NCBI RefSeq assembly: GCF_023702065.1
Contig: NZ_QFDM01000001.1
Coordinates: 930,001 to 994,000, forward strand
From: Methanoculleus oceani
GTDB taxonomy: Archaea; Halobacteriota; Methanomicrobia; Methanomicrobiales; Methanoculleaceae
Length of the DNA stretch: 64,000 bases
Direction of reading: 5' to 3'
The notes under the pieces were generated by a model that saw only the letters and a list, made by a program, of their open reading frames with translations, had not been told where the DNA came from and did not search any database. Position numbers and translations under genes: made by a program. Shown here piece after piece: positions 33,347 through 42,961 of the stretch. Every line of letters starts with the position of its first letter. The first letter of the stretch is position 1.

Positions 33347-34804
33347 ATGACAGACAGGCAAAATATACTACGACTGGCTGCAGTACTTCTGGCGTGCTGC
33401 CTTATCCCGGCATTCTCTCCGGTAAGTGCAGCCGAGTCTGCAAGTCCGGCCACGCTCACCGTGGCCGCAAACGATAGCACCGAACTGTCGAAGAACCAGG
33501 CAGACTATGTCTGTGACGGAGTCGACGACCAGGCCGAGATCCAGGCGGCGCTCGCCGCACTGCCGGACGGCGGCACGGTCGTCCTGACCGAGGGTACGTT
33601 CAACTGCGCCGGGGTCCTCGCGCCGGCGGCAGGCACGACGCTCTCCGGCCAGGGTCCGGATGCGACGTTCCTTGAATTCACCAACGACGGTCGGATCAAC
33701 GTCGACCAGGAGAACATCACACTGGACGGGTTCCACATCGAGGGAACCGGTTACAGCAGCGGCGTCAAGTGGCTCGGCGTGATGACCATCCGGGCGAGCC
33801 ACGCGAAGATCCACAACGTTGAGGGAACGGCGGATACAAGCATCCAGGCGGTCTTCCTCCTGATCCACGATCCGGCGGTCTATGCACCGACCCTGCAGGA
33901 CGTCGAGTTCGTCAACTGCAAGGCCGTGGACACCGGGACCTATGGGTTCATCCACAACGCCTGGGGCTCGTCCAACAAGGTGATCAAGGACGTCCGCTAC
34001 GATAACTGTCAGGCGATCAACTGCGGGAGCAAAGGCGCGTTCAACCCCTGGATCACCGGGTTCGACTTTGCGGAATTGAACGACATGGAAGGTCTCCGGG
34101 TGACGAACTGTCTTGCGGAAGGCAACCTGGAGTCCGGGTTCCACTTCGAGTTCGACCCGAAAGTGACGGACGCGGTCCTCGAGAACTGCACGAGCATAAA
34201 CAACGGGCAGAAACCCTACCCGACGGTGCCCTACAAGCAGAGCGACATGTCGACCCACTACTTCGGGTGCGGCTACTACGCCCCGAACTGCGACGTGACG
34301 TTCAAGAACTGCACGGCGGAAGGCAACTCGCTGTATGGGTTCTATGCGACGAACGGCGGCAAGCTCTACGACTGTGTCGATAAGGACACCGGTGCCGGGA
34401 AGACCGACTACACCTACCGGAAGCCGGCCGGCTACTACAGCATCCCGAGCCGCTCGACCGATCCCGCTCTGGTGCTTGAGAACTGCACGAGCATCGACTC
34501 GCACGGCTACGGCCTCCAGGTCGACCTCGCAAGCAACATCCAGATTAAGAACTTCGAGCTCGTGAACCCGGTCGGGATCGATGGCAAGGGTGCAAGCCTC
34601 GGCGGTACGAACGGCCAGTTCAGCAACGCCGAAGTAGACATCCACGCCTCCGGAGACCAGGTTGAGACGCTGGTCTGGGCGAAGAACAACCAGAACGTCC
34701 AGTACACCGGAGAGATCACCTCCGACTCCGAAAAGGCGTTCCTGGTTGAAGGCGGCCAGAACGTCCAGACCGCAGGCATTACGGTTGCGTCTGCCGGCGA
34801 GTAA
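33347..34804 (+). CDS. Secreted right-handed beta-helix protein, family A member 4
   Basis: The 485-residue protein has a Sec signal (LRLAAVLLACCLIPAFSPVSAAE) and one beta-helix domain: CDGVDDQAEIQAALAAL, LDGFHIEGTGYSSGVKWLGVMTIRASHAKIHNVEGTAD, and CKAVDTGTYGFIHNAWG. It lacks CARDB, dockerin or membrane anchor and ends soon after the core. It is closest to member 3, with long near-identical segments, for example around STHYFGCGYYAPNCDVTF. No enzyme site is evident. GAGAGGC nine bases upstream could be the ribosome site. Confidence 0.85.
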   Translation: MTDRQNILRLAAVLLACCLIPAFSPVSAAESASPATLTVAANDSTELSKNQADYVCDGVDDQAEIQAALAALPDGGTVVLTEGTFNCAGVLAPAAGTTLSGQGPDATFLEFTNDGRINVDQENITLDGFHIEGTGYSSGVKWLGVMTIRASHAKIHNVEGTADTSIQAVFLLIHDPAVYAPTLQDVEFVNCKAVDTGTYGFIHNAWGSSNKVIKDVRYDNCQAINCGSKGAFNPWITGFDFAELNDMEGLRVTNCLAEGNLESGFHFEFDPKVTDAVLENCTSINNGQKPYPTVPYKQSDMSTHYFGCGYYAPNCDVTFKNCTAEGNSLYGFYATNGGKLYDCVDKDTGAGKTDYTYRKPAGYYSIPSRSTDPALVLENCTSIDSHGYGLQVDLASNIQIKNFELVNPVGIDGKGASLGGTNGQFSNAEVDIHASGDQVETLVWAKNNQNVQYTGEITSDSEKAFLVEGGQNVQTAGITVASAGE

Positions 34805-34878
34805 ACCAGCCGATACTATCGGGCCCTGACCGGGCCCGACCCCAATCTTTTTTGCACCCGCCCTCCGGCCGAATGCAT

Positions 34879-36117
34879 TCAAAAGGTATCCGGAGCCTTC
34901 GGGGCCGCCCCTTTTGAGAACTCCACCGGTATACTACCTTTCGTGCCACCGCCTGCAACCTTCGCGTAAAAGGCCTCGATTTCGTGGACGATTGATTGCC
35001 AGTTGTACCGGGTCCGGACGAGCTCCTTCGCCTGCTCGCCGAACCTGGCTCGTAAGGCGTCGTCGGCGAGCAGACGTCCTATGGCGTCGGCGAGCGCCTC
35101 CGGCGTGTATCCGGTATTGAACCCGACGGTGTTGTCGAGCCATCCGAGCAGGTCCCCCTGGCCCGTCGTCACGATGGGCGTTCCACAGAGGCATGCTTCG
35201 AGGAACGTGACGGGAAAGCCGGTGAAACTCGGCGTCACGAAGACGTCGGCATCGGTATACGCAGCCATCTTGTCCTCCTTGCTCACGAACCCCGTGAAGA
35301 CCACCCGGTCGTCAAGATCGAGCGACCGGACCCGCTGCCTGAACTCATCGTTGTGGCCCATGTCCCCACCCACCAGCATGAGGATGACGTTGTCGTCCTC
35401 CCGTGCGACCTCTGCGAACGAGCGGATCAGCAGATCGATCCCCTTCGTCGGGTCGAGCCTCCCGAGGTAGAGCACTATCTTCGTGGCGTCGTCGATTCCC
35501 CACGCCGCACGGAACCTGCCGCGGGCCGGAAGGTCGGGATACTCGGCGAAATCGATGCCGTTCGGGACGATCGCGATCCTCTCCTCGGCGACGCCCAGGG
35601 CACGGTAGCGCTCCGCCTCCGTCTCGTTGAGCGCGATCACGCCTGCGGCGCCGAGGATTACCCTCTCCGACAAAAACCGGTCGAACAACCGCTTCATTCG
35701 CCTGGATCCCGTATCCTGCGGGAGCGCCCCGTGCGCCTGGAGCACGTACGGTACGCCGTACTTCCTCGCGTAGTGCGAGGCGATGACGGTGAGCATGGTG
35801 CGATGGTCGTGAATGTGGATCACATCGAACTTGTCGATCTCGTTTTTCGCGATCGTCGGCATACGGTAGGGCATCACCGGCAGGATCGTGCCCCGGGTGT
35901 ATCTTCGTAAATTCTCAAAGTAGTAGACGTCCATCCCGTCGACTGCGGTCAGGCGGTTCGTCGGCAGGTCGTTTGGATAGATGCTCCTGTTCGTCGTATA
36001 GACCGTGACGTCGTGCCCGTTCTCGTGAAGGGTATGGGAGATGTCGTATGCTACCCGCGCCACCCCCCCCGACTCCCAGAGCGGTTTGAAGAACGGGGTA
36101 ACCTGTAATATCTTCAT
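34879..36117 (-). CDS. Glycosyltransferase, GT4 type
   Basis: The 412-residue enzyme begins MKILQVTPFFKPLWESGGVARVAYDI, the glycine-rich N-terminal loop of GT4 enzymes. The donor lobe has VLYLGRLDPTKGIDLLIRSF, and the SFTGFPVTFLEACLCGTPIV block carries the conserved E-x7-E-type glutamate. Its ATG overlaps the stop of the CapA-like gene (ATGA), so the two are translationally coupled and probably act on the same glycan. The upstream open frame belongs to the CapA-like gene in another frame. Confidence 0.9.
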   Translation of the reverse strand: MKILQVTPFFKPLWESGGVARVAYDISHTLHENGHDVTVYTTNRSIYPNDLPTNRLTAVDGMDVYYFENLRRYTRGTILPVMPYRMPTIAKNEIDKFDVIHIHDHRTMLTVIASHYARKYGVPYVLQAHGALPQDTGSRRMKRLFDRFLSERVILGAAGVIALNETEAERYRALGVAEERIAIVPNGIDFAEYPDLPARGRFRAAWGIDDATKIVLYLGRLDPTKGIDLLIRSFAEVAREDDNVILMLVGGDMGHNDEFRQRVRSLDLDDRVVFTGFVSKEDKMAAYTDADVFVTPSFTGFPVTFLEACLCGTPIVTTGQGDLLGWLDNTVGFNTGYTPEALADAIGRLLADDALRARFGEQAKELVRTRYNWQSIVHEIEAFYAKVAGGGTKGSIPVEFSKGAAPKAPDTF

Positions 36118-37196
36118 GCCTGTCCTCCTGCATGTCGTTGCCTCAGCCGTCTCCTGATCAGACCCGCATAGCAGTTTAAGCAGAACGGTGTCAACAGCCA
36201 GACCCCGCACTCGACCAGGGGCGCGAGCCCGTGCTGCCGGATCCGGTAGCGGTAACTCTCCAGGTTGTATGTCAGGTAATCCTCGCCGATCTGCTCGAAC
36301 CACCACTGCCGGTTGACTTCACCGTTCTGAACCCGATCCGAGCACTTCCCGATCCAGTGCTGCACCAGTTCCCGTGTCCGCCCCTCCGCCACCTCCGGCT
36401 GGAAGTCGCTGTTAATGACACAGGGGGTGACGGCGTAGTCCCGGATGCCGTGCCGGTCGAAGTCCACCGAGAGGATCATGGTGCTGTTGATCTGCTCCTT
36501 GAAGATCTCGGTGTCGAACTGGAAGTTCCCGAGGGAGTAGGCGATCAGGCCGTTGTTATACCGTTCCAGCCCCTGGATGGTGTGCGAGTGGTGCCCGAGA
36601 ACCAGGGCCGCCCCGGCATCGATGAGGGCACGGGCGAGTCTGACCTGGCCCGGGGATGGATAGTAGGTGTTCTCGATCCCCCAGTGCAGGGAGACGACGA
36701 TGTGGTCGCACCGGTCCTTCAGTGCCCTGATGTCATTGATGATGGCCTTTCTCTTCAGTTTGGATACCGTAACTCCCGGCGGCGACCGGAACCTCCCGCT
36801 CGTGTAACCGAGGAAGCCGAGCCGGATCCCGTTTCGCTCGACGACCAGCCCCCCGGGGGGGTCGTCGCCCCGTGCCCCTCCGATGTAGGCGATACCACGG
36901 GTCTCGAGACCCTCAAGGGTCTTCTCGAACCCCTCCCGGCCCATATCGAGCGTGTGGTTGTTCGCCACGCTGAGAATGTCGAACCCTGCGTCCTTGAGAT
37001 GCTCGCCCGCTTCCGGCGGGGTCGTGTTGACCCAGCGTTTCCTGCTCTCCGTGCCGCTCTCGGAGAGGACCGTCTCCAGGTTCCCGAAGAGCAGGTCTTT
37101 CTGCCTGAGCTCGTGCTGTATCAGGGCAAACGGCTTTTTGTCGTTCCTGATCCAGAGCAGCACGTCTCCGACGGCCCGCAGCCGCACCGATGTCAT
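36114..37196 (-). CDS. CapA-like protein (PGA_cap metallophosphatase fold)
   Basis: The 360-residue protein matches the CapA/PgsA family linked to poly-gamma-glutamate and other capsule synthesis. Seen here are RAVGDVLL at the start, FGNLETVLS, SVANNHTLDMG and VLGHHSHTIQG, which carry the metal-binding Asp, Asn and His residues of the calcineurin-like fold. A C-terminal hydrophobic segment (LVECGVWLLTPFCLNCYAGLI) may attach it to the membrane. The start follows GGGGGAGAGGT closely. It precedes and overlaps a GT4 gene. There is no CapB/CapC neighbour, so poly-glutamate itself is not implied. Confidence 0.85.
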   Translation of the reverse strand: MTSVRLRAVGDVLLWIRNDKKPFALIQHELRQKDLLFGNLETVLSESGTESRKRWVNTTPPEAGEHLKDAGFDILSVANNHTLDMGREGFEKTLEGLETRGIAYIGGARGDDPPGGLVVERNGIRLGFLGYTSGRFRSPPGVTVSKLKRKAIINDIRALKDRCDHIVVSLHWGIENTYYPSPGQVRLARALIDAGAALVLGHHSHTIQGLERYNNGLIAYSLGNFQFDTEIFKEQINSTMILSVDFDRHGIRDYAVTPCVINSDFQPEVAEGRTRELVQHWIGKCSDRVQNGEVNRQWWFEQIGEDYLTYNLESYRYRIRQHGLAPLVECGVWLLTPFCLNCYAGLIRRRLRQRHAGGQA

Positions 37197-38347
37197 ACCT
37201 CTCCCCCGGCAGTCTCTTCGTTCGCTGCTGAAGGCCGGCCACAGGCCCGGGCCTTCTGCATCGACCTGCAGGCTCCCACTCTCTTAAGTCCCTGCGGTGG
37301 AGTTCTGTTGCCGTCTACGAGAAAAACCTTCATATACGGGTAATCTGGAATACTGCCCTCCCTCCATCGAAGCGTTGAGTTCCAGACAGGCAGTGTGACA
37401 ATATATATTTTGCCCCGCTTTCTGCCCCCGGCAAGCAGACCCCGGCGCATACGGTGGCCCCGGAGGCTCCGGCTCTCCATGTGGGGCACGAAATGGCGCC
37501 TGAATCGGCACCACCCCGAACCATTAACTGCTTTTACATTGAATACGTACCTGGACTGCCGGGCGGCAGATGATGAGAGTTACCCCCACTGATCCGGTGA
37601 TGAAGCAGGGGACTGATGCCGCTGTGTATCCCGTGGAAGGGTGGCCCATGTTCCGGGGAATATTCGTTCTCCGCGCCTTCCGCATCGTTCCGGCCCACCA
37701 GGCTCCGAAATGCGGCGGCCGCTGTTTTTGTGACGATACCGGCTGCTGCCCACGGTCGCCGGCGGAGCATCCGCGTCGGTGCGGATTAAACAGGGACGAT
37801 CTACGTAAACCCGGTTGTTCTGTACCGGCCTGTGCATGCGTATCCCTCCTGATCGGTTCTCAGAGCGTACTATCCACTGTACTCCAGCTGCGACCTCCTA
37901 TCCGGGCTGCCCATGACGCTTTTAAAGAAACCAAATCGATGTGAAGGGCCGGTCCGGATGTCCCTGCTCGAATAAGCGTTATGGAAAAGATATATATGGA
38001 AGAAACAGTATGCACGATGTCGGCAGTGCGATTGAGATGGGTGTTTCCTCAGATGAGGTGGGTGTTTCCTCATATGTGCACCGGGATCCGCTCTCCATAC
38101 CTCTGATAGCAGAGGATGTCAGATATCGCACTGCGAATAACTTATGGGGGCTATGTACGTGCGCTGGGCTGGATCTGTTGCAGTTAGAATTCCTATCAGT
38201 AGGAAAAGGACAATAGTCCAGAAGGCTTTTCCCGTTCTCAATAGACCCTCACGCTTCACGTCTCCCATCAAAGGCAGCCGGCGGAGCCGGGATTGTGCTC
38301 CGGGCCCGGCCTGTGCCTGCTTGAACCCCGGGCGGACTTCTGTCTGT
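37197..38347. other. Long intergenic region, probably promoters and decayed DNA
   Basis: About 1.1 kb holds no gene I can support. Short open frames exist on both strands but lack family likeness and ribosome sites. TATA elements ACAATATATATTTTG (near 37397) and GATATATATGG (near 37989) stand out. A 15-base direct repeat lies near 38050. A plus-strand frame with repeated GVSS residues (38010-38216) follows the second TATA box and is at best a small hypothetical protein. Confidence 0.4.
38037..38072 (+). repeat. Direct repeat GTGGGTGTTTCCTCA, 20-bp period
   Basis: TGGGTGTTTCCTCA at 38038-38051 recurs at 38059-38072 and lies about 45 bases after a strong TATA element. It could be a regulator-binding pair or a repeat within a small frame. 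Confidence 0.6.
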
Positions 38348-39431
38348 GTGGATGGGAACTGTTCAGCAACAGGTGTTACCCCTGCCGACAATCCCGAGAA
38401 CTCCTCCCAGGAGGTCGATGGAAACTGGAGTCGGCAGGAACACCCTCTGTCCCCTTCGGGTAACGGCGTCGATATCCCGAAAGATGGTCGTTCCTCACCC
38501 GCCGCGAGAGTATATCCCGCACCTGCAACGCCAGGAACCCACGCGTTTGCCGTTATCGCTCCTGCTTATAACGAAGCCCTCGTCATCGGCTCCGTCGTCC
38601 TCCTGGCGAAGAAGCACGCCGACCGGGTGATCGTCGTCGACGACGGCTCGGCGGACCGAACCGCTGTGATCGCCCGGCTCGCCGGCGCCGACGTCATCGA
38701 GATGCCGGAGAACGGCGGCAAGGCGAAGGCCATGATGGCCGGGTTTGCCCGGGCGCGTGAACTCGGCTATGAGGCCGTCGTGATGCTCGACGGCGACGGG
38801 CAGCACGACCCCGAAGAGATCCCGATTGTGGCGGCGCCGGTGCTCGCCGGCGAGGCTGATCTTGTCATCGGCTCGCGGTTCCTGGAAACCCGGGCCGAGA
38901 TCCCGACCTATCGCAGGGCCGGCCAGATGGTGCTCAACGGGTTCACGAACCTCTCGGTGGACGGTAGTTTTGCGACGACCGACTCCCAGTCGGGCTTCCG
39001 GGCGCTCTCCTGCCGGGCCCTCGAGAACCTCACCTTCACCTCTGAGGGTTACAACATCGAGTCCGACATGATCGCCCACTTCGCCCCCCTGAATCTCAGG
39101 ATGACCGAGGTCCCGATCTCCGTCACCTACGATGTCCCCCACAAGCACAAGAAGAACCCGGTCTCGCACGGCTTCGGGGTGCTCGCCCGGATCCTCGGGC
39201 TGATTGGCTCCCGGCGGATCCTCCGCGCTCATTCTCGGGCTCCTGCTCGTCGCGATGGAAACGATTCTGGAATCATTCGTACAGATTTTCCTGCAGGAGA
39301 GCAGGGGTCGTTGCGGTCGGATTCCCGGCCGGACAGGACTCCGGAAGAGTGGAGCAGGGGAGACCCCGTCGGCCCTGGAGGTCCCGGGAGTGATTGCGAT
39401 TGTGTTTGGCATCCGGTCGGCGAATATTTGA
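38348..39431 (+). pseudogene. Decayed GT2 glycosyltransferase (dolichyl-phosphate mannose synthase-like)
   Basis: Strong GT2 similarity runs from FAVIAPAYNEALVIGSVV through VIVVDDGSADRT, DGDGQHDPEEIP and DSQSGFRALS to VPHKHKKNPVSHGFGVLARILGLIGSRR. At this point members of the family enter two membrane helices. Here the frame changes. The continuation ALILGLLLVAMETILESFVQIF, which looks like the last membrane helix, is found in another reading frame from about 39225 and stops at 39431. An internal deletion that removed the first helix and shifted the frame explains this. The original frame runs on through nonsense into the next GT4 gene, giving an apparent 858-codon fusion. The start is uncertain. 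A GTG at 38348 is one option, ATG 38144 the other. Confidence 0.65.
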
Positions 39432-39526
39432 ATCTGCCGGGTACAGGCTCCCAGCGAACCCATTTGCCGTCCTGCACGACCGATTCAGGAGTTGCTGATG
39501 ACGAAAGAGAGAACCAGGTTGTGCCT

Positions 39527-40720
39527 ATGAAGATTTTGCGCGTCTCCTCAAACCTCTATCCGTCGGTTGTCGGAGGGCTCGGTTTGCATGCCCATGAGAT
39601 GTCCCGCCTCCAGGCACAGGCGGGACACGATATTACCGTCATTACAGACCAGACTGACTCCGGGCAGCCTGCATTTGAGGAGAAGGATGGATACAGCATC
39701 ATCCGATCGAATGCATCGCTCAATCTCTTCGGGAACTCAATCTCTTTCTCCCAGTTGTTCTCTCTTTTTAAGCGCTGGGACTCCTATGACATCGTTCACG
39801 CCCACTCGCATCTTTTCTTCTCAACGGTCCTCTGCACGGTTGTCCGGAAGTTGCGATCCGCCCCGCTGGTCGTCACGAACCACGGCCTTGTATCACAGAC
39901 CGCGCCTGGGTGGCTGCAGCGACTCTACCTGCCGACGATCGGGAAGTGGGTCTTTAAAACGGCAGATGCGGTAATCTGCTACACCAGGGCCGAACGGGAC
40001 CAGGTGATCGACCTCGGCGTTTCTCCCGATAAGATCCACGTCATCCATAACGGCATCGACACCAGTGTCTTTGTCCCTTCGGAGTCCTCGTCCCCAAAAA
40101 AACAGATCCTCTGGATCGGACGGTTCACTCCTGGAAAAGGAGTGGAGTATCTCCTGAAAGGGTTTGAGGCCTTCTCCCGGAAGTTCCCCGACTACACCCT
40201 CGTGGCGGTCGGCCGGGGGCCGCTCCGGGACGATTTCATCAGGACGATCCGGGAAATGGGTCTCGAAGACAGGGTAATCCTCAGGGATTTCACTCCGAAC
40301 AAGGAACTCCCCGACCTGTACCAGGATTCATCTCTCTTTGTTCTTCCGAGCCTTGAGGAAGGCGTCCCGAGAACGATCCTGGAGGCGATGGCCTGCGGAA
40401 GGCCGGTGGTCTGCACGGCTCTCCCTCAGCTAATCGATATCGTTTCGGGGTGCGGGATGCTCGTCCCCACCGAAGATGCCGGGGCCGTGGCCGACGCCCT
40501 CTCAGCACTGGTATCGGAGCCGGCCCTCGCCCGTAACCTCGGGCAGTCGGCGAGGGAAAAGGTCGTCTCGCAGTATTCCTGGGACGACACGGTCGCAAGA
40601 ACTCTCGACCTCTACGCCTCGCTCCTTCACCCTGCTTCCAGGGATCGCAATACGTCCCGGATCTCGAATGTTGCAGAGAAATCTTCAAAATTAGAGGAAT
40701 TTGAAAGGATCGACGGATAG
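39527..40720 (+). CDS. Glycosyltransferase, GT4 type
   Basis: The 397-residue enzyme begins MKILRVSSNLYPSVVGGLGLHAHEM, the usual N-terminal loop of GT4 proteins. It has SYDIVHAHSHLFF, the donor-lobe QILWIGRFTPGKGVEYLLKGF, and PSLEEGVPRTILEAMACGRPVV with the E-x7-E motif. The frame is open into the upstream decayed GT2 gene, but the 100 residues between are of unusual composition and match no family, so this ATG is the real start or close to it. It precedes three sugar-nucleotide genes in tight order and probably belongs to their operon. Confidence 0.88.
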   Translation: MKILRVSSNLYPSVVGGLGLHAHEMSRLQAQAGHDITVITDQTDSGQPAFEEKDGYSIIRSNASLNLFGNSISFSQLFSLFKRWDSYDIVHAHSHLFFSTVLCTVVRKLRSAPLVVTNHGLVSQTAPGWLQRLYLPTIGKWVFKTADAVICYTRAERDQVIDLGVSPDKIHVIHNGIDTSVFVPSESSSPKKQILWIGRFTPGKGVEYLLKGFEAFSRKFPDYTLVAVGRGPLRDDFIRTIREMGLEDRVILRDFTPNKELPDLYQDSSLFVLPSLEEGVPRTILEAMACGRPVVCTALPQLIDIVSGCGMLVPTEDAGAVADALSALVSEPALARNLGQSAREKVVSQYSWDDTVARTLDLYASLLHPASRDRNTSRISNVAEKSSKLEEFERIDG

Positions 40721-40745
40721 GAGATCATCGGCTGGTGGTAAAGAC

Positions 40746-42014
40746 ATGAAAATATCGATCGTTGGTTGCGGGTATGTCGGCACGGTTACCGGTGTTTGTT
40801 TTGCTGATTTTGGTCATGACATCATCTTTTACGATATCGATGGAAAGAAACTGGATCTCCTCGCCCGGGGGGAGGCGCCGATCTATGAACCCTCTCTCGA
40901 CGGCCTGATCCGGAAGAACCGGGAGCACCTTGTCACGACTCCGGATCTCACCGCTGCCGTGCGCGATACCGATATCACGTTCGTCTGTGTCGGCACCCCG
41001 TCCCGGCAGGACGGGTCCATCGACCTCGCTTACATCCTCTCGGCGGGTGCCACGATCGGAGAGGGCCTGCAAGAGATGCCGGGCTTCCATTCCATCATCG
41101 TCAAGAGCACCGTCTTCCCGGGGAGCACCGAGGGACCCGTTCGTTCGGTTATCGAGCAGGAGTCGGGGAAACAGGCGTTCGTCGATTTCGGCCTCGGATC
41201 GAATCCGGAGTTCCTCAGGGAGGGAAACGCTGTCCGCGACTTCTGCGAGCCCGATCGTATCGTGCTCGGTACCGGGGATACGAGGACGGCAAGGATGCTC
41301 GGGAACCTCTACGCCTCCTTCACCTGCCCGAAGATCGAGACCTCGATCCGGACGGCGGAGATGATCAAATACGCGAGCAACGCTTTCCTTGCCACGAAGA
41401 TCAGCTTTGCGAACGAGATCGGCAACCTTGCAAAGAAGCTCGGGATCGACTCGGAGGAGGTCTTTGCCGGGGTCGGGCTTGACAGCCGGATCGGTCCGGC
41501 CTTCTTCCGGACGGGAATCGGGTTTGGGGGTTCGTGTTTCCCAAAGGACGTCCGGGCCCTGATCGCCGGGGCGGGAGGCCACGGCGAGGATCTCCATGTC
41601 CTGCACGCGGCGTTGCGCGTCAACGAGGATCAACCCCTGAGGCTGTTCCGGCTGATACAGGCACGCATCCCTGACCTCAAAGGGCGGCGGATCGGCATCC
41701 TCGGTCTTGCCTTCAAGCCCGACACCGACGACGTCAGGGAGAGCCGGGCCATCCCGATCGTCAGGGCGCTGCTCGATGCGGGGGCCGATATCATTGCCTA
41801 CGACCCTCTTGCCATGGAGAACTTCGCCGCTCTCTTCCCGCAGATCGATTACGCGCCATCGGCCCGGGCCGTCCTCTCGGCCGACGCCGTCCTGATCACG
41901 ACCGAGTGGGAAGAGTTTGAGCACCTCGACTACAGCGGGGCGACCGTCATCGACGGGCGGAGGATTGCGGCTGCTTCCCGGACCGCGGAAATTTATGAGG
42001 GGGTTTGCTGGTGA
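40746..42014 (+). CDS. ugd: UDP-glucose (or related nucleotide-sugar) 6-dehydrogenase
   Basis: The enzyme oxidises the 6-hydroxyl of UDP-glucose in two NAD-dependent steps to UDP-glucuronate. The 422-residue protein has the NAD motif GCGYVG at 7-12, the GDH-type FVCVGTPS, and the catalytic cysteine in GFGGSCFPKD near residue 262. LGLAFKPDTDDVRES near 320 is typical of UDP-glucose/GDP-mannose dehydrogenases. The downstream uridylyltransferase gene makes UDP-glucose, which favours UDP-glucose over GDP-mannose or UDP-ManNAc. The stop overlaps the next start (GTGA). Confidence 0.88.
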   Translation: MKISIVGCGYVGTVTGVCFADFGHDIIFYDIDGKKLDLLARGEAPIYEPSLDGLIRKNREHLVTTPDLTAAVRDTDITFVCVGTPSRQDGSIDLAYILSAGATIGEGLQEMPGFHSIIVKSTVFPGSTEGPVRSVIEQESGKQAFVDFGLGSNPEFLREGNAVRDFCEPDRIVLGTGDTRTARMLGNLYASFTCPKIETSIRTAEMIKYASNAFLATKISFANEIGNLAKKLGIDSEEVFAGVGLDSRIGPAFFRTGIGFGGSCFPKDVRALIAGAGGHGEDLHVLHAALRVNEDQPLRLFRLIQARIPDLKGRRIGILGLAFKPDTDDVRESRAIPIVRALLDAGADIIAYDPLAMENFAALFPQIDYAPSARAVLSADAVLITTEWEEFEHLDYSGATVIDGRRIAAASRTAEIYEGVCW

Positions 42015-42946
42015 GGGAGGTCAGGAAGGCCGTCATCCCTGCAGCAGGCCTCGGCACCCGGTTCCTCCCGGCGACGAAGGCGATGCCCAAGGAGATGCTC
42101 CCGCTCATCGACCGGCCGGTGATCCAGTACGTGGTGGAAGAGGCGATCGACTCAGGGATTGACGACCTGATCATCATTACCGGGCGGGGGAAGCGGGCGA
42201 TAGAGGACTACTTCGACGACTCGCCCGAACTCGAGATGCACCTGCGCGATCACGGGAAACACGAGACGCTCAAGACGGTGCGTGACGTCTCTTCCCTCGT
42301 CGATATCCACTACATCCGGCAGAAGGAGCCGAGAGGACTTGGCGACGCTATCTTGCGTGCTGAAAAGCACATCGGCGACGAACCGTTTGCGGTCCTTCTC
42401 GGAGACGACATCATCAGGAACCATATCCCCTGTACGAAGCAGCTGATCGAGATCTACGGGCAGACCGGGCGTTCCGTCGTTGCGGTCGAGGCGGTGCCCC
42501 GCGAGAAGGTCAGCAGTTACGGGATCATCAGGGGCACCCCGGCGAGCCCGTCGCTCTACCGCATCGATGACATCATCGAAAAGCCCCGGATCGAGGATGC
42601 ACCCTCGAACATCGGTGCCATAGGACGCTATGTCTTCAGTCCCGAGATCTTTGAATGCCTGGGGCGTACGTCCCCGGGCGTCGGAGGCGAGATCCAGCTC
42701 ACCGACGCGATGCGGATCCTCCTCCAGTCTCAGGAGATCTATGCTCATGCGTTCCAGGGGCATAGATATGATACCGGGGATAAGGCGGGATACATCAAGG
42801 TGATCATCGACTTCGCGTTAGAGAACCCTGAGACGTGCGATGAGGTCGCCGAGCATCTTTCGTCTCTTGAGAGGCTCAAGCCGGAAGATCTCCGGGCCGA
42901 AAAATCCATATCCCAGGGGACTGTAGAGCCCTTTCAAAAATATTGA
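42011..42946 (+). CDS. galU: UTP-glucose-1-phosphate uridylyltransferase
   Basis: This enzyme makes UDP-glucose from UTP and glucose 1-phosphate. The 311-residue protein has the nucleotidyltransferase signature AAGLGTRFLPATKAMPKEMLPLID at the N-terminus, FAVLLGDDI in the centre, and GEIQLTDAM plus YDTGDKAGYI toward the end, all typical of GalU. The GTG start overlaps the preceding stop codon and has GAGGGGG seven bases upstream, so translation is coupled. A TTG start two codons earlier is an alternative. It supplies substrate to the dehydrogenase before it. Confidence 0.93.
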   Translation: MREVRKAVIPAAGLGTRFLPATKAMPKEMLPLIDRPVIQYVVEEAIDSGIDDLIIITGRGKRAIEDYFDDSPELEMHLRDHGKHETLKTVRDVSSLVDIHYIRQKEPRGLGDAILRAEKHIGDEPFAVLLGDDIIRNHIPCTKQLIEIYGQTGRSVVAVEAVPREKVSSYGIIRGTPASPSLYRIDDIIEKPRIEDAPSNIGAIGRYVFSPEIFECLGRTSPGVGGEIQLTDAMRILLQSQEIYAHAFQGHRYDTGDKAGYIKVIIDFALENPETCDEVAEHLSSLERLKPEDLRAEKSISQGTVEPFQKY

Positions 42947-42961
42947 TCGTAAGGAGAATTT

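Noticed and set aside
37193-37489. A 98-codon minus-strand frame overlapping the start of the CapA-like gene
   Set aside because: It has no recognisable domain and contains the leader of the CapA-like gene, including its ribosome site.
37570-37944. A 124-codon open frame
   Set aside because: It is rich in Cys, Arg and Pro with no family pattern, no clear ribosome site and no promoter at a suitable distance.
38144-40720. A single 858-residue two-domain GT2-GT4 protein
   Set aside because: The central 100 residues match no family, and the true continuation of the GT2 domain is in another frame, so this is better read as a decayed gene followed by a separate GT4 gene.
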